A stretch of DNA of 64,000 nucleotides, from assembly GCA_014925825.1 (NCBI GenBank), contig JACGCK010000067.1:124001-188000 (forward strand), given 5' to 3'. Shown here one piece after another: positions 12,979-24,102 of the stretch. Each line of letters starts with the position of its first letter. Positions within the stretch are counted from its first letter, which is position 1. Origin of the DNA: Pholiota molesta (Eukaryota > Basidiomycota > Agaricomycetes > Agaricales > Strophariaceae). The notes beneath the pieces were generated by a model. That model saw only the letters and a list, made by a program, of their open reading frames with translations. It ran no database searches and was not told where the DNA came from. The position numbers were made by a program, and so were the translations under genes.

Positions 12979-14020
12979 ATGTTCAAGTCCCTGGCATTTG
13001 CCTCCCTGCTGACCTCCGTGGCCTTCGCACAATCTTCGGTGTGTACAGCTCTCTAATCAGTCAGGAGGCTGCCGTTGACATGTCCTGCAGTCTAGCTCAA
13101 GTGTACCAGCAACACCGAGTGTGACTGCAACTGCGAACCCTTTGATTCCAACTGCAGTCAGCTCAGGGTGCTCAACATTCTTGAACACCCTCAACTCGGC
13201 CAGCGACCTCAACAGCTGTTTGGCCACCTTCACCAATGCCACCAGTGCGTTCGCCCCTGGGAGCAACACCACCACCTCCTCGGCTGCGGTCACTTCCGCG
13301 CTGAACAACTTATGCGCATCCTCTGTCTCCACCGCATGCCCTGAGAGTCTCATCCGGACTCAGCTTACATCCTTCTTCACCGCTTGCTCTGCCGAATTGA
13401 CGACGGGCGCTGTCGCCGATGTGGTCAAAATGTACGACGTCCTCTACGCCATCTTGCCCATGACGACCGCGGCATGCTCCAAGGGCGATGACGGCTCATA
13501 CTGTGTCCTGGCCCCCGTCACCACCACCCGTGAAGTCAGCGACGATGTCGGTGGATCATCACTCCAGCTCTCCGATCTTCTCTCCCTCCTTTACACCGAC
13601 GACAACAGCGCCCTCAAACGCCGCGCCGTGCAGGTTGCCGCTATCGTGCCCAACACGACCACCTATCACGACACCAACCTGCCCTTCCTCTTCTTGAAGC
13701 CCAGCCTCGACGCAACCACACTTTGCACAACGTGTGCACGCAATGTTCTCACGGCTTACATCAACTTCGAGTCCAACATCCCTTACGCCCCCGGCCTCTC
13801 CAACAGCCAGATTTTGAGCTCCCAGAACGACCTCTACAGCGCGATCCAGAGCAAATGCCCCGCCGGCTTCTTGAGCGGCGCGGTCCAGGCTGCTGGTGGA
13901 ATCTCAACCGGCGGCGGCGTCTTCTCCTCTGCCGCCCACCCCGTTGCCCGCTCCGAGTACAAGACCGTCGTCGCAGCCGCATTGGGTGCGATGACTTTTG
14001 CTTTCTCTTTGGCCCTTTAA
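12979..14020 (+). CDS. Secreted, probably GPI-anchored DUF7729-type protein
   Basis: Two exons, 12979-13038 and 13091-14020, give 329 residues. Exon 1 encodes a signal peptide (MFKSLAFASLLTSVAFA, cleavage probably before QSS), and the 52-bp intron follows it directly. The mature part has regularly spaced cysteines (SGCSTFLNTL, LNSCLATF, NNLCASS, STACPESL, TACSAEL, AACSKGDDGSYCV, TLCTTCARNV, SKCPAG) and several N-glycosylation sequons (NAT, NTT). The C-terminus, after SEYKTVVAA, is a hydrophobic stretch ending in the last residue, as in GPI-anchor signals. The pattern matches the basidiomycete family I know as DUF7729, with no known biochemical activity; a cell-wall or plasma-membrane surface role is inferred from topology. 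The signal peptide fixes the start. Confidence 0.8.
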
Positions 14021-14725
14021 GCAATAGCTGTGCTATTGAATGGTTGTTTCGGCATTTGCACTATCTTCATACTTACAAGTTACATCCATTCTCCACGGGC
14101 GCACCTGGGCTTTATTTGCATTGATGCAGCGTATATAATTATACCCTCTGGGTTCGTTCGTAGGTGATACCTAAATTATAACAAGCTATTTCCTGCACTC
14201 ATCTACATCAATAATGACTTTCATGTCTATTAAAGTTATGCGTTGATGGTCACAATAAGTCAGATAGACCTCAAGGCGCAAGGTGTTCACCCTCATTTTC
14301 TTCGTGGTGTGCGTTGCCAAGGAGAAAGTATGCAAACAGTTTGTCGACATGTTCAGATATGAAAGACACACGCAGCGAGACAGCCTACAGGACCCCTGAA
14401 AATGCACCAAAATATCTGATCCGAGCTATCTTGAGGCATTCTGAGCCAAGATGGCATGCTGGTGGATGACTTTGGCATGAAATCATGTTGCACCCAGCGG
14501 AGACGATGGGCAGATACATCGAAAGAAGCCGCATGCGCAATGTTGGAGAAAAATACCCAGAAATGCGCTCTCGATAAAGGTCGACTACTTTCTCTTTTAG
14601 AGGCTGGTCACGAGGCTAGCGAGACGCAGCGTTACCTAATCAGTAAATGCCAAGACTACGTATCTGTGGCGTCGACTTGTGGTATGTCCTAAGTACTGTT
14701 CACTTGGAACGGACGGCATGTTTGG

Positions 14726-15044
14726 AACTTGGCGCTGGAAGCTGGAAGTGCGGAAGATGTCGCGAAACATACCAGAAAAAGCACAGTCCATAACACAACA
14801 CTTGGCACGCAGCCAATACGCAGGAAATCCATTTGATGAGCGCATTTTTGATTCAGAGATTTGCGCTCAGAATTCGCCGAAGAACTTGACACTGAAAGCT
14901 GGAAATGCGGAAGATCATAAGATGGCGCGAAACATACCAGAAAAAAGCACAGTTCGGAACACAACAATCGGCACCCATCCAAGACGCAGGAAATCAATTT
15001 CATGAGTGCGTTTGATTCAGAGATTTGCGCTCAGATCGCCGACG
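14726..15044. repeat. Tandem direct repeat, two ~160-bp units
   Basis: Unit 1 (about 14726-14882) and unit 2 (about 14883-15044) share long identical blocks such as gcgaaacatacc and gattcagagatttgcgctca, offset by 164-165 bp. The units differ by scattered substitutions and small indels. Open frames here repeat the same peptide twice on each strand and look like by-products of the repeat. Confidence 0.85.
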
Positions 15045-15561
15045 GTCGAACTGACTCCAGTTGTGGGCTCGTTCCACGAAGATCCATCTTGAAGAAATCT
15101 GGCGAAGAAAAAAAAGATGCTCCAGCGTCGAGTCAAATGCATGCAAGTGTCCAGCGCATCTCACTTCGCGCCTGTCTGACGAAGGCGGTGGGTGGGCGGT
15201 GGTGTGCAAGCCGTGGTGTGCAGAAGGTCTGTATGTCGTCTCATGATCATGGTGTCCGGTCCGGGGAGCCTGGACAGGACGCACCTTTCTTGCGATAAGT
15301 AGGTAGCATGGTATTTAAATGCCTCACGGACCAACATCCAAAAGAGTTATTGTCGTAAAGGAGAGGTGCTGTATCGCAGCGCTTTGGCGGTGTGCTTCAT
15401 GCTAGAGTACATCATTGCTACGCTACTAGGTCATCGATCATCGTTGCCAAAAATGGCTTTTGATGTGGCACCGGTTTGCTTAGCTGATAGAATATATCAT
15501 CTGAAGAATATCTACCCATGCAGAATCTATATCTATCGAGGAGGCTATGTGCGAGTCATGT

Positions 15562-15820
15562 TTGGGCCGGAACGGATTGTATGTCCAATATTTTAACCTT
15601 GCAACTATAGAGATTGAAATGTATTCTAGTTGTTGACATGACATATGAGTATTGGGCCGGAACGGATTGTATGTCCAATAATTTTAATCAACTATAGAGA
15701 TTGAAATGTATTCTAGTTTTGACATGACATATGAGTATGGCGGAACGGATGTATGTCGAATAATTTCAATCAACTATAGAGATTGAAATGTATTCTAGTT
15801 GTTGACATGACATATGAGTA
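15562..15820. repeat. Tandem repeat, three ~85-90-bp units
   Basis: Units begin near 15562, 15652 and 15737. Each contains ggaacggat, atgtcc/gaata, caactatagagattgaaatg and ttgacatgacatatgagtat. Copies 2 and 3 carry small deletions (gtt lost in ctagttgttgaca; ttg lost near the unit start). The AT-rich repeat lies in gene-poor DNA, and a short (aagcga)n stretch follows at about 15885-15905. Confidence 0.9.
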
Positions 15821-16263
15821 TACCAGGACTACGAATGTTGTGCGAGACACCGAAAGCAGATTCAATAGATTAACGGCTTGGAAAGCAAAAGCGAAAGCGA
15901 AAGCGACGAGAGCAGAAAATTACAGAATAACCTATTTTAGCAGAGAGACCGAAAGCAAGGCAGATACGAAAGCTAAGAAATCGAAGAGGGGGTGATTGAT
16001 ACAGTAATGATACAGTAAGTGCGAAATTTCGAGGATGTCCATGATAAGGATGTGTAGTGGTATGCTACATGCAAAGTGATATGGATACAAATACAATGGT
16101 TAAGTGTTGGTTGTCCGCAGAGCGTTGAGACGATGAGACTCGGGGGCCTATTATGAACGAATGCAAAGTGTAAAATAATGGGTGTAAGGTTGTCAGGAAT
16201 TGAGGAATCCCTCTAATAAGTCGGCGTTAGTCAAGCGATTGTGAAGACAGAGACTTTGTCCGT

Positions 16264-16947
16264 TCAGTATCTATCGTGGTTATCGTCTTTGAAAAGTTAG
16301 ATGCGAATTGACAAATATAAAACATAGGGATCAACTTACCCACCACATCCTTTGCAAGCAATTTTGGGTACCCCGTTCCTTGTGCAACATTTGCGGAGGG
16401 ATTTGCCTGTTGGATAGTGCTGGGGTCGCAGTCTTTGGGGCATTTTACGACCCAGGAGTGTGTGCGCCCACAGTTGGGGCAGATAGCTTTCATTACGCCA
16501 CACATGTCTGCGGGAGCGGCGGGGAGTAGATTTTTAATGGTGCTGACCTCCCGCCGTTTCCCTCCATTTATGGGTCTGTTCTGAACGCTGTACCCGCCCC
16601 CCAATGTCCCAATGAAGAGAGGGATGCTACGATCATATGCACTGGAGTCAGGACCGACGAGATTCAGCATCCAGCTGAGTCGCATTCTGCAAAAAGGCAA
16701 TGTAATCCTGGGCTGCGATGCGCAAATATTACCGAGTCTCCCTTTCTGACTTGCCTCCCTGAGATCTCCATTGCTCGATGTTTAGCGCGTCAGGCTCATC
16801 ATGCAAATTAATAGCTTGTGGGCGTATGTGGATTAGGTGGGCGCATCAGCCGCGTGACAATGCCGAGGCCATCACGGAACTCACGCTCACGATTGCGGTG
16901 GTGTTTGAACAACAGTCTGTTTTGACCGTGACCATCACTGCACTCCG
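16264..16947 (-). CDS. Uncharacterised Cys-motif protein, at least 4 exons, 5' end not found
   Basis: I do not recognise this gene, but splicing supports it. Exons 16947-16891, 16814-16733, 16686-16340 and 16286-16264 join in frame with GT/AG ends. The last intron (53 bp) has gtaag, ctaac and aag. The product reads AECSDGHGQNRLLFKH, LHDEPDALNIEQWRSQGGK, MRLSWMLNLVGPDSSAYDR, then a metal-ligand-like KAICPNCGRTHSWVVKCPKDC segment, ending in DDNHDRY. Cys spacing CPxC...CPxxC could bind zinc. An open frame also starts at an in-frame ATG at 16700, but the acceptor at 16687 and the upstream exons make that start doubtful. Further 5' exons probably lie beyond 16947, where a plus-strand coding-like stretch overlaps. 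Confidence 0.5.
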
Positions 16948-17689
16948 CTATCTACATATCCACCGCTCGCTTTGGCAATCGAATCCGAGGAACACCTGGT
17001 TCTGCTGAACCAGGTGAATCGCAGCTTCCTTGGGCGACACTGCAATGGACAAGGATATCGGGAACTTCACTGAACCCGTCCTGCGAGTCTGCCCAGTTCC
17101 GCGTCACGTTGTTGGGTTTATCGGTGGCAATCATGGAGCGCGCCCAAGGTATTTGCTGTGGAAGGACGGGAAAGAGATCACGTCGAAGTGCAGCATCACG
17201 ACTATGAGGCCGAGTACGATCCCAGTGATCCATATTCAGAGTGGAGAGTGTTTCAAAAGTCCTTAAAAACATTTGGTCATTATCTCGAAATCATTGTTCG
17301 TAGCAAATTCTACTATTAGCGCCCGAATGATTTACTGATATAACACATTCGTTGTATACCGCTGCAGCAAATGCATTTGGATGAGATTCAATTTGGCGCC
17401 ACGAATTGGGCATACCTTTTACCGAATAAACGATTTGGAGGGTTCTATATCGACAACGGCAGAAAGCGTTTCCAACGATATTGTGTCCAACGTGGGCGCC
17501 TACCATAATGGAAGACGAGATAGAATTACAGTATGGGGCCAACCTTGGGACCGTCGGGGCATTTGGAAGGGGCTGAAGTAGGTGGGTGTTGAGATCTGGT
17601 CTTGTTCTATCCTTGCTACAATACTCAATCATTATACGTAGACGTTCTTACGCTTGGAGTGAGCAAAACGTACTCAGCTCGACCGAGCT

Positions 17690-18112
17690 ATGCGCGCCTA
17701 CCGAGTTTTGGAAGGAATGGATCTCACTTACGAGGTCTATGGACATCTTTTGCGCGGCGACGGGACCGTAATAGGCTTAGTTACCGAGGCCGCAAAGGGC
17801 AGGATGATCAAACTCTCCGACCGCCAACTGATTTATTCCGCAATTTGCACCATCCAACGCCGCGGATGCCTTTACAGAGGATGCGGCACAAACCGCTTTA
17901 TGATCTCTCCAGAAGGCAAAGTTCGCCTTCTGGAATTATTTTCTCTCATTCCATATTCAAGGGAGCATTTACGAGAACTGGAGAAGGACGCCGAGTTGTG
18001 GCATTGGGAGGAGCTGGCCGAACTATTTGAAGAATTCAAAACTCATGGCCGATATGGGGACTGTCGATTACCGCCTGATCGCTTCACCGCGTCTCCAAAA
18101 ATCTTGAATTAA
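17690..18112 (+). pseudogene. Protein-kinase-like C-terminal fragment
   Basis: A 140-residue open frame resembling the C-lobe of fungal kinase-like proteins: DGTVIGLVTEAAKGRMIK, IYSAICTIQRRGCLYRG, NRFMISPEGKVRLLELFSL (resembling the catalytic-loop and activation-segment region, but without a canonical HRD or DFG), then WHWEELAELFEEFK. It follows an acceptor (tactcag at 17671-17677), so the real exon likely starts at 17678. Upstream plus-strand stretches (for example around 17130-17300 and 17370-17480) look like degraded coding sequence but carry stops in every frame I tried. Lack of an N-lobe and of kinase signature residues suggests a relic or a kinase-fold pseudoenzyme. Confidence 0.45.
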
Positions 18113-18507
18113 TGGCCCCTCTGCCAGGGCCCGAACGTCCACTGGGCGGGTTATTCTTGTATCCGTCGCCAAATTTCTTTATCACATATCACATTCCTCT
18201 GTGGGAAGGATTTGAATTGGTTCCATGGGCAGACTCTGAACGCGTTAATAGCCGCCAGACGAGACGCAGGACTATCACCAGCGACTCTGCTTCGTCAAGC
18301 ATTACTGAAATATCGTCGGGGTCCGACGTTGAAGATCGTCCGTTAAATGCGCTGGAAATCTCGTTATATCGTTCATCGCGCGGAACTCAGCGGGCAGCTC
18401 GGATTATATTCCATCCATATAGGACAACTGGGAACAGGGATAATACATTAATGATAGGGTATGACAACACGGGGAGTAGTAGGTCTAGGCATGTCAATAG
18501 AAATTAA
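18112..18507 (+). pseudogene. Open frame continuing the kinase-like region in another frame
   Basis: A 131-residue frame whose ATG overlaps the preceding stop (TAATG). It contains PLPGPERPLGGLFLYPSPN, then a Ser-rich acidic region (SSSITEISSGSDVEDR). I think it is the C-terminal part of the same ancestral protein, displaced by a frameshift or an unrecognised intron. A real start at this ATG is unlikely, since fungi do not use such overlaps for reinitiation as a rule. No known domain is visible. Confidence 0.35.
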
Positions 18508-18704
18508 AGAGTTAATCGAAATATAAATATAGGGAGTTTCAGAGCGCGATAAATATGTACTTGGTACAAGTATTAGACGATCATAAATTAATGTTCTGGA
18601 TTATGTAGGCTCAGCCAAAATAAAAACCTTTTATCCATGGTCAGTAAAGAATTATCTCAGTCATACAATAGTAAAGAAGAGCTTGCCATATATTCGATCC
18701 CCAT

Positions 18705-18950
18705 CTATTTACCAGCTTTGACGCACTCTGGGCAAATACCAGCGGGTGGAGCACCAGGCCCAAGAGATTTATTTGAAGGACATGGCTTGGGAGGTGCGGC
18801 GGCGGGGCAATAATTTGTTTTAGGGTACTCCCGAAAGCATTTCGAACAACGCATATTAACTGAGAGCACATTATCGAATAGCGAAATAAGAAGAGAAGCG
18901 AAGGCGAGTGAGGAGTTGAATGAAATAAGAGTTTCTATGACTGATTTCAT
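18705..18950 (-). CDS. Small Cys-motif ORF, hypothetical
   Basis: An 81-residue frame from the ATG at 18950. It begins with an amphipathic, Leu/Ile-rich segment (SVIETLISFNSSLAFASLL) followed by a Cys/Pro module: MRCSKCFREYPKTNYCPAA, PKPCPSNKS, GICPECVKAGK. Three CxxC/CP pairs suggest a small zinc-binding protein. It resembles the Cys part of the gene at 16264-16947 only in spacing. No intron was found and expression is unknown. Confidence 0.35.
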   Translation of the reverse strand: MKSVIETLISFNSSLAFASLLISLFDNVLSVNMRCSKCFREYPKTNYCPAAAPPKPCPSNKSLGPGAPPAGICPECVKAGK

Positions 18951-20633
18951 CCCTCCAAACTCACCAAGTTTATGTAGTTTAACAAGCGCTAGCCATCCTC
19001 GTACAATTTCCTGAAAGGATCCCAGCAAGCATTGCGAGCTCCTGCCCCGGCGGTTTATGCGAGAGAGTAACACGATTACGAGGGAGTGTTCCGCATCGGA
19101 GTGCCCATTTTCGAGAGGGAACTGGCTCGGGAACTACGCTAAAGGGTTGACCGTTGCAGAGTGAAAACTATGAGACCAATTATCGGTCGTGAACTCCTCT
19201 TGAATTCTCCAAAAGGAATCTACTTCCTGCCGTCCATATGCAAATGAAATGAAATTCGAAATGCGGTGTCAAGGTTAGCCAGACCTGGATCGACAATACC
19301 CGACATCAACGACTCACTCCGGCGGTAATGGGATTGACCACCATCGCACACAACAACGCCCACAATCCTATTAAGGACGAGCATGTTCTTTTGTGGGATA
19401 TCCTACATGATTTCAATTTGCGTAAGGCACGGTATCTCTTATTTGAAAGCCGTTTCTTAGCTTACGGTCTAATTTTGCCCTAGGAAAAGAGCGTATACCA
19501 AAACAACAATTTAGGCGCCCGAAGAGGACCCATATGCTTTGATGAAAATTGGCAGTTGAGATGTGAGAAACAGAGGTCTATAGTCGTCTATCAACTATGT
19601 TTTGTGATACCCAACACAATGCTGTTCAATAGGCTTTCGTATTTATAAACCTACAGTAGAGATACTTCAAAGTAAGCCCCGACTTCAACCTACTATTTCA
19701 GGCGTCATGGGAATTCATCAAGGAAAGTTTGATGCCACCGCTCCACTACTCTCCTAAGCTAGCTATTTAGAATGTAATTGGTATTTGAACACGACTTAAC
19801 GTTGAAGGAGGAGTTAGATTGGAAATTGTCTGATAAATTATCATCTAAGTAGTGACAAATTCTTTTTTATGAGCCGGTCAGCTATCGATGGCGTTTTCTT
19901 TCGGATTTGTGCATTGGGAATCATCACAAAAATAATGGAAGGCCGACTACATGTCGAAATAGCCTGTAAGAGTATGCAGTCTTCTAAGGTACATCAGAAG
20001 CGGCCCAAACAGGTTTGAATATACTGGATTTGAATCAACTTCAAATTCCTATCATTATACTGTGCGCCGTGGTCTCTTCTGTCATGTCTGACTGCTGTTC
20101 AAATTCAGGGCTATTTCAAATTCAAGTAACTCTAGTCTCTCCTATTTTCGAAATATATCCAGCCCTAACCCTACGGTTTATCCATGTCGAGTCAGCAGTG
20201 GCAGGTTTCAAGTTCAGGCATACATCAATAGCCTCGAGTTTTTGGGCGCAAGAATGGCAAGAATGGAATCAATATGGAGCAGTAATAATGCTGAAAAGAT
20301 AGCCTGCCGAGATAGATGCGATATCTTCAGATTCATCATTCTTCGAGTGATCTTTCGGGTACTTTCCAATGATTTTGTGCAACTCGTATATTTCTATGAC
20401 ATTTCCATTTATGGAAATACCGTGGCGTTGCTGGTGTTGCTGGACAGGACCACATGACATATTCTTCCTGCGAATATCTGGACGGCAATGGCCGCATGTC
20501 CTCCCCACATGCTTGGCCAATCTCTGCCTCTTTTCCCAAACCTTCGTGTTCCTCAAGGTGATCGTCCATCGCTAGCTTTGCACACCAGCTACCTTGACGA
20601 ACAGCGATACCCAAATACCCAAATTTCATTCAA
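18951..20633. other. No assignable gene
   Basis: Mostly AT-rich DNA. A short plus-strand frame from 19328 (MGLTTIAHNNAHNPIKDEH, then LLWDILHDFNLR) ends at a gtaagg donor and could be a first exon, but I found no continuation. The end of the stretch is the leader of the secreted-protein gene. Confidence 0.35.
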
Positions 20634-21332
20634 ATGTCCCAATATCTCACATTCGTTGTCTTGTTCATCTTCCTGAGTCTCCAGATATCTGCATCACCTA
20701 CTATCAGTTCGATAGATCTTGAACGGCGTACAGACCCAGTCTTTCCACCTTCGCCTGCGTCTTGTGGCATATGCGAGCAAGTAAGTTGATTTTCAACTTT
20801 GCATGCTTAGGTGCCGTCGGGAACGCCCTGATCGCTCGGGATGAAGCTCCTTCAAGCACTTGAGCTAATTCCTAAATTAGAACTATTCTAATATCAGTAG
20901 CTGTGCGCAAGCAGCTCCCGTTCTCGCCAACATCTCAATGGTGTGTCACGTTTTGACGTCCATTAAGTAAATATTCACATCTGATACTTGTTCAAGATTA
21001 TATTCAACCCCGGAGCTTTCATTGATGTGATTAAATGTGCATGCACGGACACGTTCCAATCTGCGTTTCCCCAATGTGTTGATTGGTAAGTTTCCTCTTC
21101 TCGCAGGCATCCTGGAATAACCTCTACCTTCACTAGCTTTATTCAGACCAACCAGGAAGACGTCCTGAATGTTCCGAATTTACCTAGCCTCGTTAATAAC
21201 ACACGCCAGATATGTGCCCTGGAAAGCACACTGCTCGGGAATGTCTCTGACGTTAATAGCGCCCCGACACCAACATCTGAAGGGGTTTTAAAACACGAGT
21301 TCACACCACCGCTTTCGCAGTCGTTATGCTGA
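20634..21332 (+). CDS. Small secreted cysteine protein, C-terminal tail out of frame
   Basis: Exons 20634-20780, 20881-20940, 20997-21085 and 21137-21332 give 163 residues. Residues 1-21 form a signal peptide (MSQYLTFVVLFIFLSLQISA). A basic ERR pair near residue 31 could be a Kex2-type processing site. Then follow cysteines in GICEQNYSNISSCAQ, IKCACTD, PQCVDC and RQICALE, and several NxS/T sequons. The last exon must start at the ctag acceptor (21136), because the downstream cag would create an immediate stop. Agaricomycete proteins of this kind often end in a Ser/Thr linker plus a GPI signal. Here the frame ends SQSLC, while the +2 frame at 21313-21353 encodes a hydrophobic tail (TTAFAVVMLIMGIASFI), suggesting a recent frameshift. 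Confidence 0.65.
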
Positions 21333-21601
21333 TCATGGGGATTGCATCATTCATCTAATGTTTAGGAAAGGACAAGCGGAAAACATGGGTATCTTCACGA
21401 CTACTTACGATTTTTATCTATCTATTTACTTATTTATCAGTAATGACCCACGACCCTGTAACGATTCATGCTGACGACTTCACGACGAATGTTATATATT
21501 TTTTTTTCCTGTCCAGTATACTACAAAGGGACCCTGGGAGAGTTAATTCGGGTAGCTCTGGGTCGACGTCATCAGCCTTTCAGGGGTGTTTTCCCAGCAC
21601 T

Positions 21602-22543
21602 ATGAACACCAAATCGAACAAACCTCACTCAAGATGGCAGCTTGGCGGGCGCACGCTCATCCAATCGCGTCAACCTCCACCCCCGCCTCCAGAGCCGCAG
21701 TTATCGCAATACTCGACGCCAGGGGTACGAGATAGCGTATGGTGCTCCACAGACTTCTTGCTAGGCGCGGGGATGGTCATCATCCAGCAAAACACCCACA
21801 AAATCGTGGTCGTTTACGAGACGAAGAGGAAGTACTGGTTCTTTCCTCGTGGAAGGAAGGATGTGGGCGAGTCTATAGAAGCGGCTGCCCTGCGCGAGGC
21901 GTATGAAGAGGTAGAGCTCTTACTTATCATCTGCTTATCACGCGCATTGATGCGCTGTGCATACTGACGCGATGTGAAGTCAGGATATCGCGTCCAGTTC
22001 TTGCCACTGTATAACCCCACCCGACAGCCATCGCCACCGGACGATCCAAATGCAGAACTGGAGCTCAATGTCGAACCGCTCACTATAACACTAACTGCTT
22101 GGAGTCCGAAAAGGGGACGCCAAGGGGAACACATTGATGAAGGGGGGAATATCTAACGACTTGGTACGCAGGCCAAATACCCGAGGACGCGGTATGTGCT
22201 TTTGCTCAGCTTTCGGATGAGAACTTACCGTGATTCCGACCCGAAATAGGTCAGAGAGGCGGGAACCGGCATGTCAGACGAACAGAACTACGAAAGCCAT
22301 CTATTGTCGATCGAAGAAGCTATGGCAAGAGTGTGGGGCATGAACAGAATGTTCTGCGATATGTTTGGATTGTATATCAAGGGACGTTGAAGCATTTGGC
22401 GCAGCAGCAAAATGCGCAGGACGTGCAGGACACAACAGGTGAGCAATAGAATGGATTTCCAGACACCGTCCAGGGTAAATAGCCATCCTTGTTTAGAGCA
22501 CGATATCTCCGAGGCCACTTCAAGCCTCTCGTTGAACAGTTGA
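21602..22543 (+). CDS. NUDIX hydrolase with two apparent one-base deletions
   Basis: Hydrolyses a nucleoside-diphosphate-linked substrate; which one is not readable. Exons 21602-21910, 21980-22191, 22250-22438 and 22497-22543. Residues 87-109 form a full Nudix box (GRKDVGESIEAAALREAYEE, then SGY across intron 1), with the Glu residues needed for metal binding. Before it is a Pro-rich N-terminus; after it, FLPLYNPTRQPSPP, then EYLTTWYAGQIPED, REAGTGMSDEQNYESHL and EQNVLRYVWIVYQGTLKHL. The frame breaks at the G run 22142-22147 and at the G run 22335-22338. Adding one G at each restores agreement with the family, so either the gene is decaying or the runs are miscounted. Without correction the protein stops soon after the Nudix box, at about residue 162. 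Confidence 0.75.
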
Positions 22544-24100
22544 CCGCCACTATGCAGTTACATAGCTGTGTTCTATGGTGGGTGGCGGGAATGTGGCTGA
22601 ATGTCCATTTTCGCTCGAAGGGACATGTATATTCATGGTAGTCCAAATTTCACTGTAGTTGCTCTGATTTTGATAAGGTCCAGTATTGAGCTGTAATTGA
22701 ATACAAAATGATATGATAATGCGCAGCAAGAATTGGAATAGACAGGGAGCAATGGCAAGAAATGGAGGGAGATATGTCCAGTCTCGGATGAAACGGTGTT
22801 CAGCGTTTAACGGCGCATAGCTGTTCTGCAATGTGGTATTCAGATCCTAATTCCGTGTGGTAATAACCCTCGAGGCCGGGCTTAGTCCCAACCATGGAAA
22901 ACAATGTCCAGGAACAACCTCTTGCTAGAGCAAAAAATTATACCGCGAAGGAGATATCTCAATGCTTGCCTACCTTGCATAAACCGGACAAGGAATGGTT
23001 TATTGAACACCGCCTTCAGGATTCCACTACTTTCATTTTGGGAAGCGTTTTCCAAAAGGAATTTACAAAGAGACCAGGAGAGATACTGTACCAGGACTGC
23101 GATTCCGAACCGTCCGGTGTGCATGAGTTTGGAATTTGGTCCTTGGAGCTCGAGTTGCGCAGAAAGAAGAAAGTTCTGGATAATTGGAAGTAGACAACAG
23201 ATCTAGAGAAATAGAAATCAATACATAGAGATTCAAAGATGCGTTGCGAAGACCACCGGCAGCGTGGTAAGCCCGCTAGTTTCAGAGCTGTCGTTACGGA
23301 GACGAAGTCGTCCACAAAAGCTGTCGCAGCGTCGAGAGCGGAGCGCAAACACGGAAAAATGGACTATGGCTCGAATCTGATGTGCAAGAGGTGTGAATCC
23401 GTGTGCTCTGAGGCTCAGCTCATAGCAACACCCTTATCGATACCTCGGTGTCACCAAACGCACGCTGTCGGAATCCTACAATAAATTTCAACAGCCTTCG
23501 GTGCGTTGACGTCGGATAGGATAGGTACACCTTTGTTTGAAAATTTTTGGCAAACCTGGAGCTGCCAACGAGTGATGGACCGATGAGACCCAATAGGAAA
23601 GTTCGACCAAAGTTCGACTCAAGTGCGACTTGTTTGGAGTTCCAAAAAAACCGGCGCGACGCCAACGCGACACATCCCATTCACAGCTTTTGAACATTGC
23701 GCAGAGATCAAAGAAAGCAAGATCCGATTTCGGAGGCTGGTTTGCACACCAATGTCTGTGCTATGGTTTCGAAAGACAAAGAGCGTGGACGCCAAGTGGA
23801 CGCCGAGACGGGAAGTTCGGTTACTGGTCACATGAAGCCTCAACACGATCACGTGCTTTCGACGCGTCAATATTGCCTCTCAAATTATTTGAATTTTGCG
23901 AAAGTGCAGACTCATGACTGTGAAATAAATAATTTTACAACGTATCGTTCATGGTCTCTAGCTCGGAGACGTACTATTTCGTGTCGAATCGAAATGATAA
24001 TCGTGAGTGCCAATGACAGAGAAAACCCAGGGAATTCCAACGAAACGCGTATGCCTATAAATTCAGCGCGTCGGTTCGCTGCAAAATCCTGTCATCGAAT
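22544..24100. other. No assignable gene
   Basis: Several 80-100 codon frames overlap on both strands. The longest plausible one, plus strand 22894-23193, has ordinary composition but no motif, intron or homologue that I recognise. I leave it as unproven. Confidence 0.35.
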
Positions 24101-24102
24101 CA

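Noticed and set aside
13761..14024. Arg-rich minus-strand frame in the DUF7729 gene
   Set aside because: Antisense shadow of a GC-rich coding exon.
18110..18114. TAATG overlap as a translational coupling signal
   Set aside because: This is bacterial logic; in a basidiomycete it more likely reflects a frameshift or missed intron.
22894..23193. 99-codon plus-strand frame
   Set aside because: Ordinary composition, but no motif, no intron, and overlapping frames of similar length on the other strand.
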